DNA of 64,000 nucleotides, taken from Anabaena sp. WA102. Lineage in GTDB: Bacteria > Cyanobacteriota > Cyanobacteriia > Cyanobacteriales > Nostocaceae. This document shows positions 35,166 to 44,128 of the stretch, piece by piece. The notes under the pieces were generated by a model, which saw nothing but the letters and a program-made list of their open reading frames with translations, ran no database searches and was not told the origin of the DNA. Position numbers and translations under genes: made by a program. The stretch lies in NCBI RefSeq assembly GCF_001277295.1, contig NZ_CP011456.1, forward strand, positions 1,922,001 through 1,986,000. The letters run 5' to 3'. Each line of letters starts with the position of its first letter. Position 1 is the stretch's first letter.

Positions 35166-36311
35166 ATGAGCGTGAAATTCACAGGAAAAATCCGAGCTAT
35201 TAGTATTAAGGAAGGCAAAAGTCGTCTGGGATTTATTGATCCCGATAGACCAATACCTGGTCATGAAGGTGACATACTTTTCTTTGCTGATAAACTGATT
35301 GGTATCAGTATTGAATATGTTGAACGAGCAGATGTAGTAGAATTCAGTATTACTGAATGGAATAGAAAAGATGGGACTATACAAAAAATTGCCGAGGAAG
35401 TGCGTTTCTTGAATAAGACCATTAGTTTAACAGGTGTTATCAATTGGGTAAGCATAGAAAAAGGTAACGGTTTTATCAAAACCGACCAACCATTAGACAA
35501 TCTAAATAAAGATTTATTCTTTTTTAAAGAAGATTTAGAGGAAATACAAATAGAAAATATTGTAAAAGGAGATAAAGTTAGATTTGTAGTAAAAATTATA
35601 AATTATAGAGATGGGAGGGTTATAAAATCAGTTAAACATATCCAATTGCTGTCACCTAGAACAAATCAACCTATACATTCAGTTACTAATATACAAACTT
35701 CTGATATAGTATCACCAATCAATTCACAAACTTCTGAGATAGAAAAATCAATCACCAATTTACAAGTTTATAATAACAATATTTTCAATTTAAAAGAACT
35801 CAAGGAAAAAATTTGTTTATTTTTGGGTAATCATAAGACACTATCAGATCCAGCAGAGTTTGAGGATTATACATTTATGATTCTCAGGCTACTTGGTATT
35901 CACAGTTTATATCAATACGATAAAAAAAACCAAGCTGGTAGAGCCGATGGTTTTTTCATAATTGGTAGTCTAGCAGTGATGTATGACTGTACTCTCAGAA
36001 ACACTTTTGAAGAACACAAAAAAGAACAAATTGAAAATTATGTCAATAAATTGAAGAACTCTCAGATCACAATTGATTTTAGATTAACAAATGGCGATGT
36101 TAGAAAAAAAACTCTGCAAATCCAGGGTAAAAATTGTCAGGTATGGATAATTACTAAGAACAATACTAGAGAATTGTATGATGTTGACGGAATTCGCGTT
36201 AAAGAAGTTGCAGTTCAGGATCTAATGAACGTCTTTAATAAAAGACTGTATTCAGATGCGTTTGAAGAAGATGAACTATCTGCAAATTTGGCAGTAATTG
36301 ATAAATCTTGA
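35166..36311 (+). CDS. Tandem cold-shock-like domains fused to a nuclease-like C-terminal domain
   Basis: A 381-residue protein I do not recognise as a whole. Residues 1-70 and ~85-150 look like two cold-shock/S1-like OB folds, each with the CSD pattern: GKIRAISIKEGKSRLGFID...DILFF and GVINWVSIEKGNGFIKTD...DLFFF. Residues ~215-365 recall the PD-(D/E)xK nuclease fold: FEDYTFMILRLLGI, then GRADGFFII, then VMYDCTLR, followed by a helix EEHKKEQIENYVNKL. The usual catalytic lysine after the second acidic residue is a Thr here. I infer a nucleic-acid-binding nuclease or an inactive relative. ATG 35166 gives the CSD start MSVKFTGKI. Confidence 0.6.
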   Translation: MSVKFTGKIRAISIKEGKSRLGFIDPDRPIPGHEGDILFFADKLIGISIEYVERADVVEFSITEWNRKDGTIQKIAEEVRFLNKTISLTGVINWVSIEKGNGFIKTDQPLDNLNKDLFFFKEDLEEIQIENIVKGDKVRFVVKIINYRDGRVIKSVKHIQLLSPRTNQPIHSVTNIQTSDIVSPINSQTSEIEKSITNLQVYNNNIFNLKELKEKICLFLGNHKTLSDPAEFEDYTFMILRLLGIHSLYQYDKKNQAGRADGFFIIGSLAVMYDCTLRNTFEEHKKEQIENYVNKLKNSQITIDFRLTNGDVRKKTLQIQGKNCQVWIITKNNTRELYDVDGIRVKEVAVQDLMNVFNKRLYSDAFEEDELSANLAVIDKS

Positions 36312-36480
36312 TTGTTAGACAGATATTTTTTCCTAAAACGTAAAACCGATTTGATTCAAATATTTGCTCGTTATTAATTTACTCCCAACAAAAGCAAAAA
36401 AATAGTATTAAGAGGGTTGACAATTGATTTTGAATTTGTTATCATGAAGATGACGAGGAAGAACTATCTTGATAATCAGA

Positions 36481-37191
36481 TTATATCTTCAACTCCTCTA
36501 AAATCTGATTCCAAGCTAACTCAGGAACAGCCGCCGCAGTAATGGGACGACCGATAACGAGATAGTCTGCACCCGCTGTGATAGCTTGAGAGGGAGTGAG
36601 CGATCGCTTTTGATCTCCCTTCTCAGCCCATGTTGGCCGCACCCCTGGACAAACCAGCAAAAAGTCTTTTTCACAACTTGCTCTTAATTGTTGCACCTCT
36701 TGGGGAGAACAAACCGCCCCATTTAAACCAGACTCTTGCGCCAAAAGTGCCATTTCTAAAGCAAATTCTGGCAATTCTAAAGGTATTTTCAAATCAAACG
36801 CCAATTGTCGCGCCGAAATACTGGTTAACAAGGTAATAGCGATTAACTTAGGTGGTTTTGTCCCGGCTTTTTCCGCCCCAATTTGCACCGCTTCCGCCGC
36901 AGCTTTTAAAGCATCTTTACCACAAGTTGTGTGAATTGTCAATAAATCCACCCCATAACTAGCCGCAGCCCGACAAGCACCAGCAACAGTATTGGGGATA
37001 TCGTGAAATTTCAAATCGAGGAAAATCCGCTTTTCTTGAGATTTGAGGATATCCAGAATCTTGGGACCTGTGCTAGTAAACAACTCCAAACCAACTTTCC
37101 AGAAAGTGACTTGAGGAAGTTCATCAACAAGAGCGATCGCACTGTCTAAATCTGGTACATCTAAAGGAACGATAATTTTATCAACATTCAT
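36481..37191 (-). CDS. pyrF: Orotidine 5'-phosphate decarboxylase
   Basis: A 236-residue TIM-barrel enzyme for the last step of UMP synthesis. The catalytic signature FLDLKFHDIPNTV is near residue 58 and the phosphate site VCPGVRP and VIGRPIT are near the C-terminus. Starts at ATG with normal length. It stands alone, followed by AT-rich spacers on both sides. Confidence 0.96.
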   Translation of the reverse strand: MNVDKIIVPLDVPDLDSAIALVDELPQVTFWKVGLELFTSTGPKILDILKSQEKRIFLDLKFHDIPNTVAGACRAAASYGVDLLTIHTTCGKDALKAAAEAVQIGAEKAGTKPPKLIAITLLTSISARQLAFDLKIPLELPEFALEMALLAQESGLNGAVCSPQEVQQLRASCEKDFLLVCPGVRPTWAEKGDQKRSLTPSQAITAGADYLVIGRPITAAAVPELAWNQILEELKI

Positions 37192-37694
37192 AATTCTGAT
37201 TATTACTTATTACATATTATCCAATTTATTATACTTCAATAGCGATGTTTAATATGACTACTTTTCAGTAGTCTAACAATTAGACTTACTTAATTAAAGC
37301 CTATAAGTGTTTAATAACATATAAATACTATTTAATAGAGTACAACAAAAATTTTGCTCTTAACCCTGTTATTTCCTTAATTTATAAGTTTAAATTATAG
37401 ATATTTGAAAAATAGTTTAAATATTTCTATCCTACAAAAATTAATATAACTTCATATTCATATTTTCTTAATATTTTATTGAGAATAATTTCTATTTATC
37501 AACGATCTTGCAATAGTTTCAGCGATTTGGTAAAATTTCAAAATCTAGGCGTAGTATATCAATTTTCTAAAATTGTAGGAAGTAGAATCTGGAAATCCTT
37601 TATTTATAGGTATTTGAGAAATAGGGAAAGTGAGAACGGGGAAAATATTCAGGAGTGATGGAGAATTTTTTGGACAAATTTAGAAATACTTTGA
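37192..37694. other. AT-rich spacer upstream of the NB-ARC relic
   Basis: About 500 bp of very AT-rich sequence with no open frame of note and no recognisable repeat. It lies where the N-terminal part of the NB-ARC protein would be expected, so it may be decayed coding DNA, but no homologous residues can be read from it. Confidence 0.4.
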
Positions 37695-38618
37695 TGTAGT
37701 TTTGTAACTTTATTCAATTGGATATTAAACCAAAATACTAATTTAATCTCCATCTTAGGATTAGCCGGTATTGGTAAAACCACACTCGTTAAAAGATTTA
37801 TAGACTTACATCAACAAAAGTTTGAAGTTATTATTTGGAGAAGTTTAAAATTTCCAAAATCCCTAAATTTACTAATTAACGACTTATTAAATACTTGTCA
37901 ACAAGAACCCAAAGCAACTATAAATGATAAATTAAAACAATTATTTGATATTCTCACAAATAAAAAATGCTTAATAATCCTTGATGATGTACAAAATATC
38001 TTTACTCCTCATCAATTTGCGGGAAAATATCAACCAGAATATCAAGATTATCAAACCTTATTCAAAATGATTACAGAAACCCAACATCAAAGTAGCGTCA
38101 TATTAATGAGTCAAGAACAATGTCCAGAAATGGAATCTTTAGATGAAGAATTATATCCCATTAAGTCTTTAGAATTATCAGGACTAGAAAATATAGATAT
38201 TCTCAAAAATACCGGATTAAAAGATGAAGATACTTGGTTAAATTTAATGATATTATATACAGGTCATCCATTGTTTCTAAAAACTATTACCATCTCAATT
38301 AAAAAGATTTTTAATGGTAAAGTTGGTGAATTTTTAGCAGAAAATGAATTAGTAATTACTCAAGAAATGCAATCTTTATTTAGTCAAATATTTAACAAAA
38401 TATCACCCATTGAACAACAGATTATTTTAGCATTCAGTAAATGTAATCAACCTGTATCTAGAAAAGATTTAAAAATTACCTTAGAATTATCTTCTACTAA
38501 TTTTATTAATGGGTTAGAATCTCTACAAAAAAGGTATTTAATTCACAAAATTATAGAGGATAACATATTTTTTCATTTATCTCCTATTTTCAGGGAATAT
38601 GTCAGAAATTTTTGTTAA
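37695..38618 (+). pseudogene. NB-ARC/STAND NTPase relic, N-terminally truncated
   Basis: An open frame of about 307 codons without a start codon at its beginning. Walker A is LGLAGIGKTTLVKRF near 37755, Walker B is CLIILDDVQNIF near 37970, and the C-terminal LSPIFREYVRNF is the typical winged-helix end of cyanobacterial NB-ARC proteins. The preceding residues (FNWILNQNTNLISI) still match the family linker, but an in-frame stop at 37692-37694 and no sensor domain upstream show that the 5' part is gone. Such proteins are signalling or defence ATPases. The first ATG lies within the domain at 38067. Confidence 0.75.
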
Positions 38619-38689
38619 GATTACAGGACTTACGCAAAATATTCCTCAAACCCTCATTTCTCTGTGTTCTCTGTGCCTCTGTGGTTCGT
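38619..38689. repeat. Dispersed repeat with ACTTACGCAAAA end and CAGAGGCACAGAG core
   Basis: Begins GGACTTACGCAAAATATT and contains TCTGTGTTCTCTGTGCCTCTGTGGTTCGTTA, the core module shared with the MITE-like elements at 3731, 28926 and 62524. Only one end is evident. It cuts the Uma2-like relic that follows. Confidence 0.55.
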
Positions 38690-38809
38690 TATTGGTTGCG
38701 CCATTTTAACAATTTCTCCACGATGTAATTCATAACATATATCGGAATTGTCAGGAAGCCAGTTAACAAATTCCTCGAATGTAACAATTTTAGTTAAGGT
38801 TTGAATCAT
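38654..38809 (-). pseudogene. Uma2-family (DUF820) nuclease relic, N-terminal fragment
   Basis: Starting at ATG 38809 the first 43 residues (MIQTLTKIVTFEEFVNWLPD...CYELHRGEIVKM) match the start of Uma2-family putative endonucleases, which usually have about 190 residues. The frame then runs into the dispersed CAGAGGCACAGAG repeat and stops at 38654. The rest of the gene is absent. The ancestral family is abundant and often transferred in cyanobacteria. Confidence 0.65.
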
Positions 38810-38883
38810 GACTTTTAAGAATTATTGATAATGGCAACATTATTAAGACTTACCCAGGAAGTAATCAAAAACCTAATTGTTTC

Positions 38884-38911
38884 GTAGGGGTAATTCATGA
38901 ATTACCCCTAC
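38884..38911. repeat. Perfect 28-bp palindrome GTAGGGGTAATTCA/TGAATTACCCCTAC
   Basis: A fully self-complementary sequence in the spacer between the Uma2 relic and tyrS. It shares its GTAGGGG ends with the hairpin at 2162-2190. It is presumably a dispersed hairpin repeat and might end transcription. Confidence 0.7.
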
Positions 38912-38956
38912 TTTCGTGATGTTTTCCGTTTTGCATTTTAAGCTGATAGCTGACAG

Positions 38957-40153
38957 CTACTTTACCAACCGCACAAAATTCTTCTTACCCACCTGTAACA
39001 CCTTATCATATAAATCATCAGGTGTAGAAAAACTTAAATCCGCATCAGCAATCTTATCACCATTTATCTTCACTCCACCCTCCTGAATTTTCCGTTTACC
39101 TTCGGCTGTACTTTTACATAAACCGGTAGCACCAAGAATAAAAGCTAATTTAGCAGGAAATTGAGGAACAGCAGCCAGAGAAAATTCTGGTAATGCTCCC
39201 TCCTTCCCACCACTTTTTGCCGCTTCCTTCGCCTCATTAGCCACCTGTTCACCGTGATACTGACGGACAATTTCCCAGGCCAAAAATTCTTGGGCGTGGC
39301 GCGGGTTTTCTGGCAGACCATCCAAAGATAAATCTGTGAGCAGTTCAAAATACTGTGACAGTAAATTATCTGGTATACCTTGAAGTTTTTGATACTTTTG
39401 GGAAGGATGTTCTCCTAAACCCACATAATTACCTAAAGACTTAGACATTTTTTGGACACCATCAGTACCAATGAGAATTGGCAATAACAATCCAAACTGA
39501 GGCTTCAGACCAAAATGGCGTTGTAAATCTCGTCCCACAGCAATGTTAAATTTTTGATCAGTCCCTCCCAATTCTACATCAGCCTCCACAGCCACAGAAT
39601 CATAACCTTGCATCAGTGGATACAGGAACTCATGGAGAAAAATCGGACTCTCTTGTTTATAACGTTCCGCAAAACCTTCTTTTGCTAACATTTGTCCGAC
39701 AGTCATTGTCGAAAGCAACTCTAAAGTTTTTCCTAAATCTAGACGAGAAAGCCATTCTGAGTTATAACGTACCTCAAGTCTACCGGGGGTATCAAAATCT
39801 AAAATAGGACGGACTTGGTCAAGATAAGTTTGGGCATTTTGTGCTACATCAGCTTCTGTCAACTGACGACGCACCTCAGATTTACCAGTAGGATCACCAA
39901 TGCGGGCTGTAAAATCACCAATAATCAGTACCGCTGTATGACCAGCATCTTGAAATGCCCGTAATTTCCGTACAGGGATACTATGACCAAAATGAATATC
40001 TGCCCCAGTCGGGTCAATACCCAGCTTAATCCTTAAAGGACGGTCAGAATTAAGCAAGCGCTTTTCCAGACTTTCCGTATCATTATCACCAACATGGGGT
40101 TGCGGAAAAATTTCTGCCACACCACGATGCAACCAAGAGAAATTTTGCGTCAT
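38957..40153 (-). CDS. tyrS: Tyrosyl-tRNA synthetase
   Basis: A 398-residue class I synthetase. Seen: HIGH-like HFGHSIP near residue 50, KMSKS near residue 230, and an S4-type RNA-binding C-terminus (KRKIQEGGVKINGDKI). I set the start at ATG 40153 (MTQNFSWLHRGVAEIFP), the typical family start, rather than an upstream ATG at 40213. Charges tRNA-Tyr. Confidence 0.96.
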   Translation of the reverse strand: MTQNFSWLHRGVAEIFPQPHVGDNDTESLEKRLLNSDRPLRIKLGIDPTGADIHFGHSIPVRKLRAFQDAGHTAVLIIGDFTARIGDPTGKSEVRRQLTEADVAQNAQTYLDQVRPILDFDTPGRLEVRYNSEWLSRLDLGKTLELLSTMTVGQMLAKEGFAERYKQESPIFLHEFLYPLMQGYDSVAVEADVELGGTDQKFNIAVGRDLQRHFGLKPQFGLLLPILIGTDGVQKMSKSLGNYVGLGEHPSQKYQKLQGIPDNLLSQYFELLTDLSLDGLPENPRHAQEFLAWEIVRQYHGEQVANEAKEAAKSGGKEGALPEFSLAAVPQFPAKLAFILGATGLCKSTAEGKRKIQEGGVKINGDKIADADLSFSTPDDLYDKVLQVGKKNFVRLVK

Positions 40154-40326
40154 ACTATGAAATTGACTATTAACTATACTTTCCACACTAAAAGTTAAGT
40201 TTATTATGTTCACAAACCAATTATTTGTCCTTTCTTCTGCCAGATTACTATAATTGCAAAAAATTAACTGCCTTTTTCCATTTAATGAATTACATTTAAA
40301 TTTACAAGTGAGGAAGTGAGATCGCC

Positions 40327-42249
40327 GTGTCGTCTAGGACTTTTGCAAACAAACAACCACAAGAGCAGGCTTCATCTGGATTTGAGTTCTTTAAGGGAGT
40401 AGGTCAGATAACTGGCGGTACTTTGCTATCTATAACACTCCTAACAAGCTCTATTGTTGCGGGAACACTAGTAGGTTTAGCCATTAGTTTCCGTAATTTA
40501 CCAGATGTTAGACAAATAAAAAACTTTTTCCCCTCGGAAACAACTTACATATACGATATAAAAGGCAAACTTTTAACTGGTATCCACGGGGAAGCTAACC
40601 GAGAAGTAGTACCCCTCAATAAAGTTTCCCCCAACCTCAAACGCGCCGTCTTAGCTAGTGAAGATGGTCACTTTTATGGGCATCATGGCATTAACCCCAC
40701 TGGTGTTGGTCGTGCCATAGTAGTTAATATGGTAGCGGGAGGTGTGAAAGAAGGTGGTTCTACCATCACCATGCAATTAGTTAAAAACCTATTTTTATCT
40801 CAAAAACGGGCTTTTACGCGGAAATTGGCAGAGGCTGTCCTAGCAATTCGTTTAGAGCAAATCCTCAGTAAAGACGAAATTCTAGAAATGTACCTCAATC
40901 AAGTTTATTGGGGTCATAACAATTACGGTGTGCAAACAGCAGCCCGCAGTTATTTTAATAAATCAGCAGAATATTTAACTTTGGGTGAATCAGCTATGAT
41001 GGCAGGTTTAATCCAAGCACCAGAAGAGTTTAGCCCTTTTGCGAGTATGAAACTTGCCAAACAGAAACAAAAAGAAGTTCTGGGGCGGATGGTAGAGTTA
41101 AATTGGATCACCAAAAAAGAATATGATGATGCCCTGAAACAACCAATTAAACTGGGTAAGATCAGGTCTTTTCAGGGTAGTGCCTCACCTTACATCACCA
41201 ATACTGTAGCTCAAGAGCTGGCGAAAAAATTTGGTCGTGATTCCCTGCTTAAAGGCGGAATGCGCGTCCAAACCACTGTTGATGCTAAATTCCAAACAAT
41301 GGCTGAAGAAACCGTCAAAGAATGGCATGAAAAGCTTCAGTCCCAAGGGTTATCTAAGAATCAAATGGCGCTAGTGTCAATTGATCCTCGCACTCACTTC
41401 GTGAAAGCCCTTGTCGGTGGTGTAGATTATAAACTCAGTGAATTTAACCGAGCTACCCAAGCCCAACGCCAACCAGGTTCTTCATTCAAGCCTTTTGTTT
41501 ATTATGCCGCCTTTGCTACTGGTAAATATACACCTGATACCACAGTCATAGATGCTCCAGTTAGTTATCAAGATGGTAATGGTTGGTACTACCCGAAAAA
41601 CTACGATGGTAGTTTCTCAGGAGCGATGTCAATTCGCACAGCCCTTGCCCAGTCTCGCAACATTCCGGTCATTAAACTTGGTAAAGCGGTGGGGATGAAT
41701 AAAGTCATTGAAACCTGCCGGACTTTGGGTATTATGAGTCCAATGGAACCAGTTACTTCTCTACCTTTGGGCGCTATTGGTGTTACTCCCTTAGAAATGA
41801 CTAGCGCTTATGCTACATTGGCTAATTATGGTTGGCAGTCACCACCCACAGTAATTGTTCGCATTACCGATAGTGCTGGTAATGTGATTCTCGATAATAC
41901 ACCCAAACCAAAACAAGTTTTAGATCCTTGGGCTTCAGCAGCTACTATTGATATTATGACTTCAGTAATGACTGAAGGTACAGGTAAAAATGCTGCAATA
42001 GGTCGCCCTGCTGCTGGTAAGACAGGAACTACATCCTCAGAAAAGGATATTTGGTTTATCGGTACTGTACCGCAGTTAACTACTGCTGTGTGGGTAGGGA
42101 GAGACGATAGCAAACAACTGGCACGTGGAGCAACTGGTGGGGTCATGGTAGCCCCTATATGGCGGGACTTTATGACAAAGGCGCTCAAGGGTGTACCTGT
42201 AGAAAAGTTTAAGTCTACTTCTCAGTTTCCACGTCCTAAATCAAATTAA
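40327..42249 (+). CDS. Class A penicillin-binding protein (PBP1A-like)
   Basis: A 640-residue bifunctional peptidoglycan synthase. One N-terminal transmembrane helix (residues ~28-54). Glycosyltransferase domain with EDGHFYGHHGI and GGSTITMQLVKNLFLS. Transpeptidase domain with the active-site SSFK in QPGSSFKPFVYYA near residue 385, SRN near residue 445, and KTGT near residue 560. It starts at GTG. Acts in the plasma membrane, active sites outside. Divergent from tyrS. Confidence 0.93.
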   Translation: MSSRTFANKQPQEQASSGFEFFKGVGQITGGTLLSITLLTSSIVAGTLVGLAISFRNLPDVRQIKNFFPSETTYIYDIKGKLLTGIHGEANREVVPLNKVSPNLKRAVLASEDGHFYGHHGINPTGVGRAIVVNMVAGGVKEGGSTITMQLVKNLFLSQKRAFTRKLAEAVLAIRLEQILSKDEILEMYLNQVYWGHNNYGVQTAARSYFNKSAEYLTLGESAMMAGLIQAPEEFSPFASMKLAKQKQKEVLGRMVELNWITKKEYDDALKQPIKLGKIRSFQGSASPYITNTVAQELAKKFGRDSLLKGGMRVQTTVDAKFQTMAEETVKEWHEKLQSQGLSKNQMALVSIDPRTHFVKALVGGVDYKLSEFNRATQAQRQPGSSFKPFVYYAAFATGKYTPDTTVIDAPVSYQDGNGWYYPKNYDGSFSGAMSIRTALAQSRNIPVIKLGKAVGMNKVIETCRTLGIMSPMEPVTSLPLGAIGVTPLEMTSAYATLANYGWQSPPTVIVRITDSAGNVILDNTPKPKQVLDPWASAATIDIMTSVMTEGTGKNAAIGRPAAGKTGTTSSEKDIWFIGTVPQLTTAVWVGRDDSKQLARGATGGVMVAPIWRDFMTKALKGVPVEKFKSTSQFPRPKSN

Positions 42250-42251
42250 GA

Positions 42252-42308
42252 GGGAACAGGGAACAGGGAACAGGGAACAGGGAACAGGGAACAGGGAACA
42301 GGGAACAG
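42252..42308. repeat. STRR: eight GGGAACA heptamers
   Basis: About eight perfect tandem copies of GGGAACA begin 3 bp after the PBP stop codon. A known class of short tandem repeats in heterocystous cyanobacteria. No coding or clear regulatory role is seen. Confidence 0.9.
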
Positions 42309-42355
42309 TCAAAAGTTCTCTATCCTCCCCTACTGTCACTGCTTCCAGTTCTCAG

Positions 42356-42679
42356 TCATTTTGTTTTTTCCAATTCCGCTTTCATCCTTTCTAAGGTCAC
42401 GTTCATTTGCTCAAACATTTGTTGTGGAGTTACGCCAAACTGACCTAGTTGAGTTTTTAGTTGCTGCATGGTCATTTGTGCCATGAAATCCTCTGATAGC
42501 TCGAAACGCTTCATGAAGACGCGGTATCTATCCATCATGGACTCCATTTGCTCAATAAACAGCTTCTTGCCCTCGCGGTCAAATTTGCCGTAGTGGTTGC
42601 CAAGTTGAATCAGTGCTTGATAGTCTTCAAACAATTGCTTGGCTTCTTGCTGCACTATTTCAGAGTCGAAGAATCCCAT
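42356..42679 (-). CDS. DUF1825 family protein
   Basis: A 107-residue helical protein of a cyanobacterial family of unknown function (MGFFDSEIVQQEAKQLFEDYQALIQLGNHYGKFD...). Complete length. Starts at ATG after AAAGAAAAGC. It converges with the PBP gene. Confidence 0.85.
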   Translation of the reverse strand: MGFFDSEIVQQEAKQLFEDYQALIQLGNHYGKFDREGKKLFIEQMESMMDRYRVFMKRFELSEDFMAQMTMQQLKTQLGQFGVTPQQMFEQMNVTLERMKAELEKTK

Positions 42680-42842
42680 TTTGCTTTTCTTTAACTTAAT
42701 GCTATTAGTTGAGTAGCTCCGAATTTTGCCTTTATGTCTTATTTTATTGTAGAAGATTCATCTGGGGAAACTACTTCGGTTAAAGTAGGGGTTTTTACCG
42801 GAATTTCACTACTTGACTTCAAGTATAGAGTTCGTTGACACT

Positions 42843-42863
42843 CTCCGGTCTAAAGACGCGGAG
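42843..42863. repeat. Hairpin CTCCG-GTCTAAAGAC-G-CGGAG followed by T-run
   Basis: Nested stems CTCCG/CGGAG and GTCT/AGAC, then ATTATTTTTTG. It could be a terminator on the plus strand or the end of a decayed IS605-type element, whose ends often carry such hairpins. No gene precedes it on the plus strand nearby. Confidence 0.4.
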
Positions 42864-42872
42864 ATTATTTTT

Positions 42873-42965
42873 TGTAGGTTGGATGAAGCGACAGCGCAAC
42901 CCGACGTATTTGTTGGGTTATGGCTAACGCCTCCCGTCAGGGATACGTACCTCAACCCAACCTAC
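42873..42965. repeat. GTAGGTTGG...CCAACCTAC dispersed repeat
   Basis: A ~90-bp unit beginning TGTAGGTTGGATGAAGCG, containing CAACCCGACGTA...TTGTTGGGTT, and ending CAACCCAACCTAC. The ends are inverted repeats. Immediately next to it lies a TAAGTAGGT-family element (42978), so two different small elements sit side by side. Confidence 0.6.
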
Positions 42966-42977
42966 TACTAATCTATG

Positions 42978-43100
42978 TAAGTAGGTTGGCGTTGAAAATT
43001 GTCGTTATGGCAAGGCAAGAGGCAAAAGGCAAGAGGCAAGAGGGTTTGGGCGATTTTACGTTTCTTTACACAGTTTGGTTTTATTGTGTTCACCTACTTA
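42978..43100. mobile_element. MITE-like element, TAAGTAGGT family, copy 2
   Basis: A 123-bp unit from TAAGTAGGTTGGCGTTGAAAA to GTTCACCTACTTA. It is nearly identical to the copy at 45998-46127 except in the number of GGCAAGA-type heptamers in the middle. It ends 31 bp before the TM2 gene and may supply its upstream region. Confidence 0.85.
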
Positions 43101-43131
43101 ACTTGACCCATTAGTTGACGAATTGAGTAGA

Positions 43132-43521
43132 ATGGCTATAGATAAAATGATATTCACTAAACGAAAAAGCCGTACTATTGCTGCTATTCTAGCATTTTCC
43201 GGCACATTAACGGTTTCGGGTTTACATAAATTTTACTTGGGACAGCCACTTTGGGGAATTCTATATGTTTTGTTGTCTTGGACACCTATTCCCAAGGTGG
43301 CTTGTGCTATTGAAGGGGTTTGGTATTTAACTCAAGAGGAAGAAACTTTTGATCGATATTTTAATTTGGGTGAGTCGGTAACGAGAGTACCATCACCAGT
43401 TGGTAATCAAGTGGAATCGGTTGCTAATGCTTTGCGTGAGTTAGAAGCACTCCGTCAAGATGGATTAATTTCTGAGTATGAGTTTGAGCAAAAACGTCGT
43501 CAGATGTTGGATCAGATTTAG
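43132..43521 (+). CDS. TM2-domain membrane protein with SHOCT-like tail
   Basis: A 129-residue protein. Residues 12-65 form a TM2-type pair of helices (IAAILAFSGTLTVSGLHKFYLGQPLWGILYVLLSW). The C-terminal 30 residues (LRELEALRQDGLISEYEFEQKRRQMLDQI) are a SHOCT motif. Small TM2 proteins sit in the plasma membrane, function mostly unknown. The helix-hairpin-helix gene follows 27 bp later and may be co-transcribed. ATG 43132 chosen. Confidence 0.8.
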   Translation: MAIDKMIFTKRKSRTIAAILAFSGTLTVSGLHKFYLGQPLWGILYVLLSWTPIPKVACAIEGVWYLTQEEETFDRYFNLGESVTRVPSPVGNQVESVANALRELEALRQDGLISEYEFEQKRRQMLDQI

Positions 43522-43548
43522 GTGATTGGTAAAAGGATCAGGTGAAGA

Positions 43549-44082
43549 ATGAGTAAGTGGCTACCTTTAAATCTAAAATTGCAAAGGCTTCGCGCTAAGT
43601 TGATGAATGATGCCTATTATCGTTTGCAGTCCTGGGAAGAGGTGCAAATGGCGGCTGAGTTGGGTTTGGGTGTTGATGCTAATCAGGCGACTGTGGATGA
43701 TTGGCTGCGGTTACCTGGGTTGTCAATTCATCAAGGGCGATCGCTTGTGGAACTTGCCCGCGCTGGTGTGGTATTCTACTGTATTGAAGATGTGGCGGCG
43801 GCTTTGGGTTTGCCAGTACAACGATTAGAACCCTTAAAACCTTTGCTGAATTTTAATTATTATGATCAGAATTCCCTGGATAAACCTCAGCCAATTAATC
43901 CTAATACTGCTTCGGTAGAAAGTCTTGCCAAAATCCCTTTTATAGATTTATCTTTAGCACAGATAGTTGTGGAAAACCGTGTGGCTGCTGGTTCTTACCG
44001 GAGTTTAGCAGATTTTCAACAACGTTTAGAATTATCTGGGGATGCGATCGCTCAATTAATGTATTATTTACGCTTTTCGTAG
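43549..44082 (+). CDS. ComEA-like helix-hairpin-helix protein
   Basis: A 177-residue protein with two helix-hairpin-helix motifs: one in WLRLPGLSIHQGRSLVELA near residue 50 and one in INPNTASVESLAKIPFIDLSLAQIVVENRVAAGSYRSLADF near residue 120, the ComEA-type DNA-binding pattern. There is no signal peptide or membrane anchor, unlike ComEA proper, so a role in DNA uptake is not shown. It ends inside a GTAGGGGCGC hairpin repeat. Confidence 0.75.
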   Translation: MSKWLPLNLKLQRLRAKLMNDAYYRLQSWEEVQMAAELGLGVDANQATVDDWLRLPGLSIHQGRSLVELARAGVVFYCIEDVAAALGLPVQRLEPLKPLLNFNYYDQNSLDKPQPINPNTASVESLAKIPFIDLSLAQIVVENRVAAGSYRSLADFQQRLELSGDAIAQLMYYLRFS

Positions 44083-44101
44083 GGGCGCAGGGCTTGCGCC
44101 C
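44083..44101. terminator. GC-rich hairpin repeat after the HhH gene
   Basis: Perfect 7-bp stem GGGCGCA, loop GGGCT, then TGCGCCC, starting one base after the stop codon. Same type as 9028-9046. It lies between convergent genes and may end transcription of both. Confidence 0.5.
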
Positions 44102-44128
44102 AGTTGTCAGTTGTTAATTGTAAGTAAA

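Noticed and set aside
42920..43114. 64-codon frame before the TM2 gene
   Set aside because: It runs through two dispersed repeats (42873-42965 and 42978-43100) and is not conserved protein.
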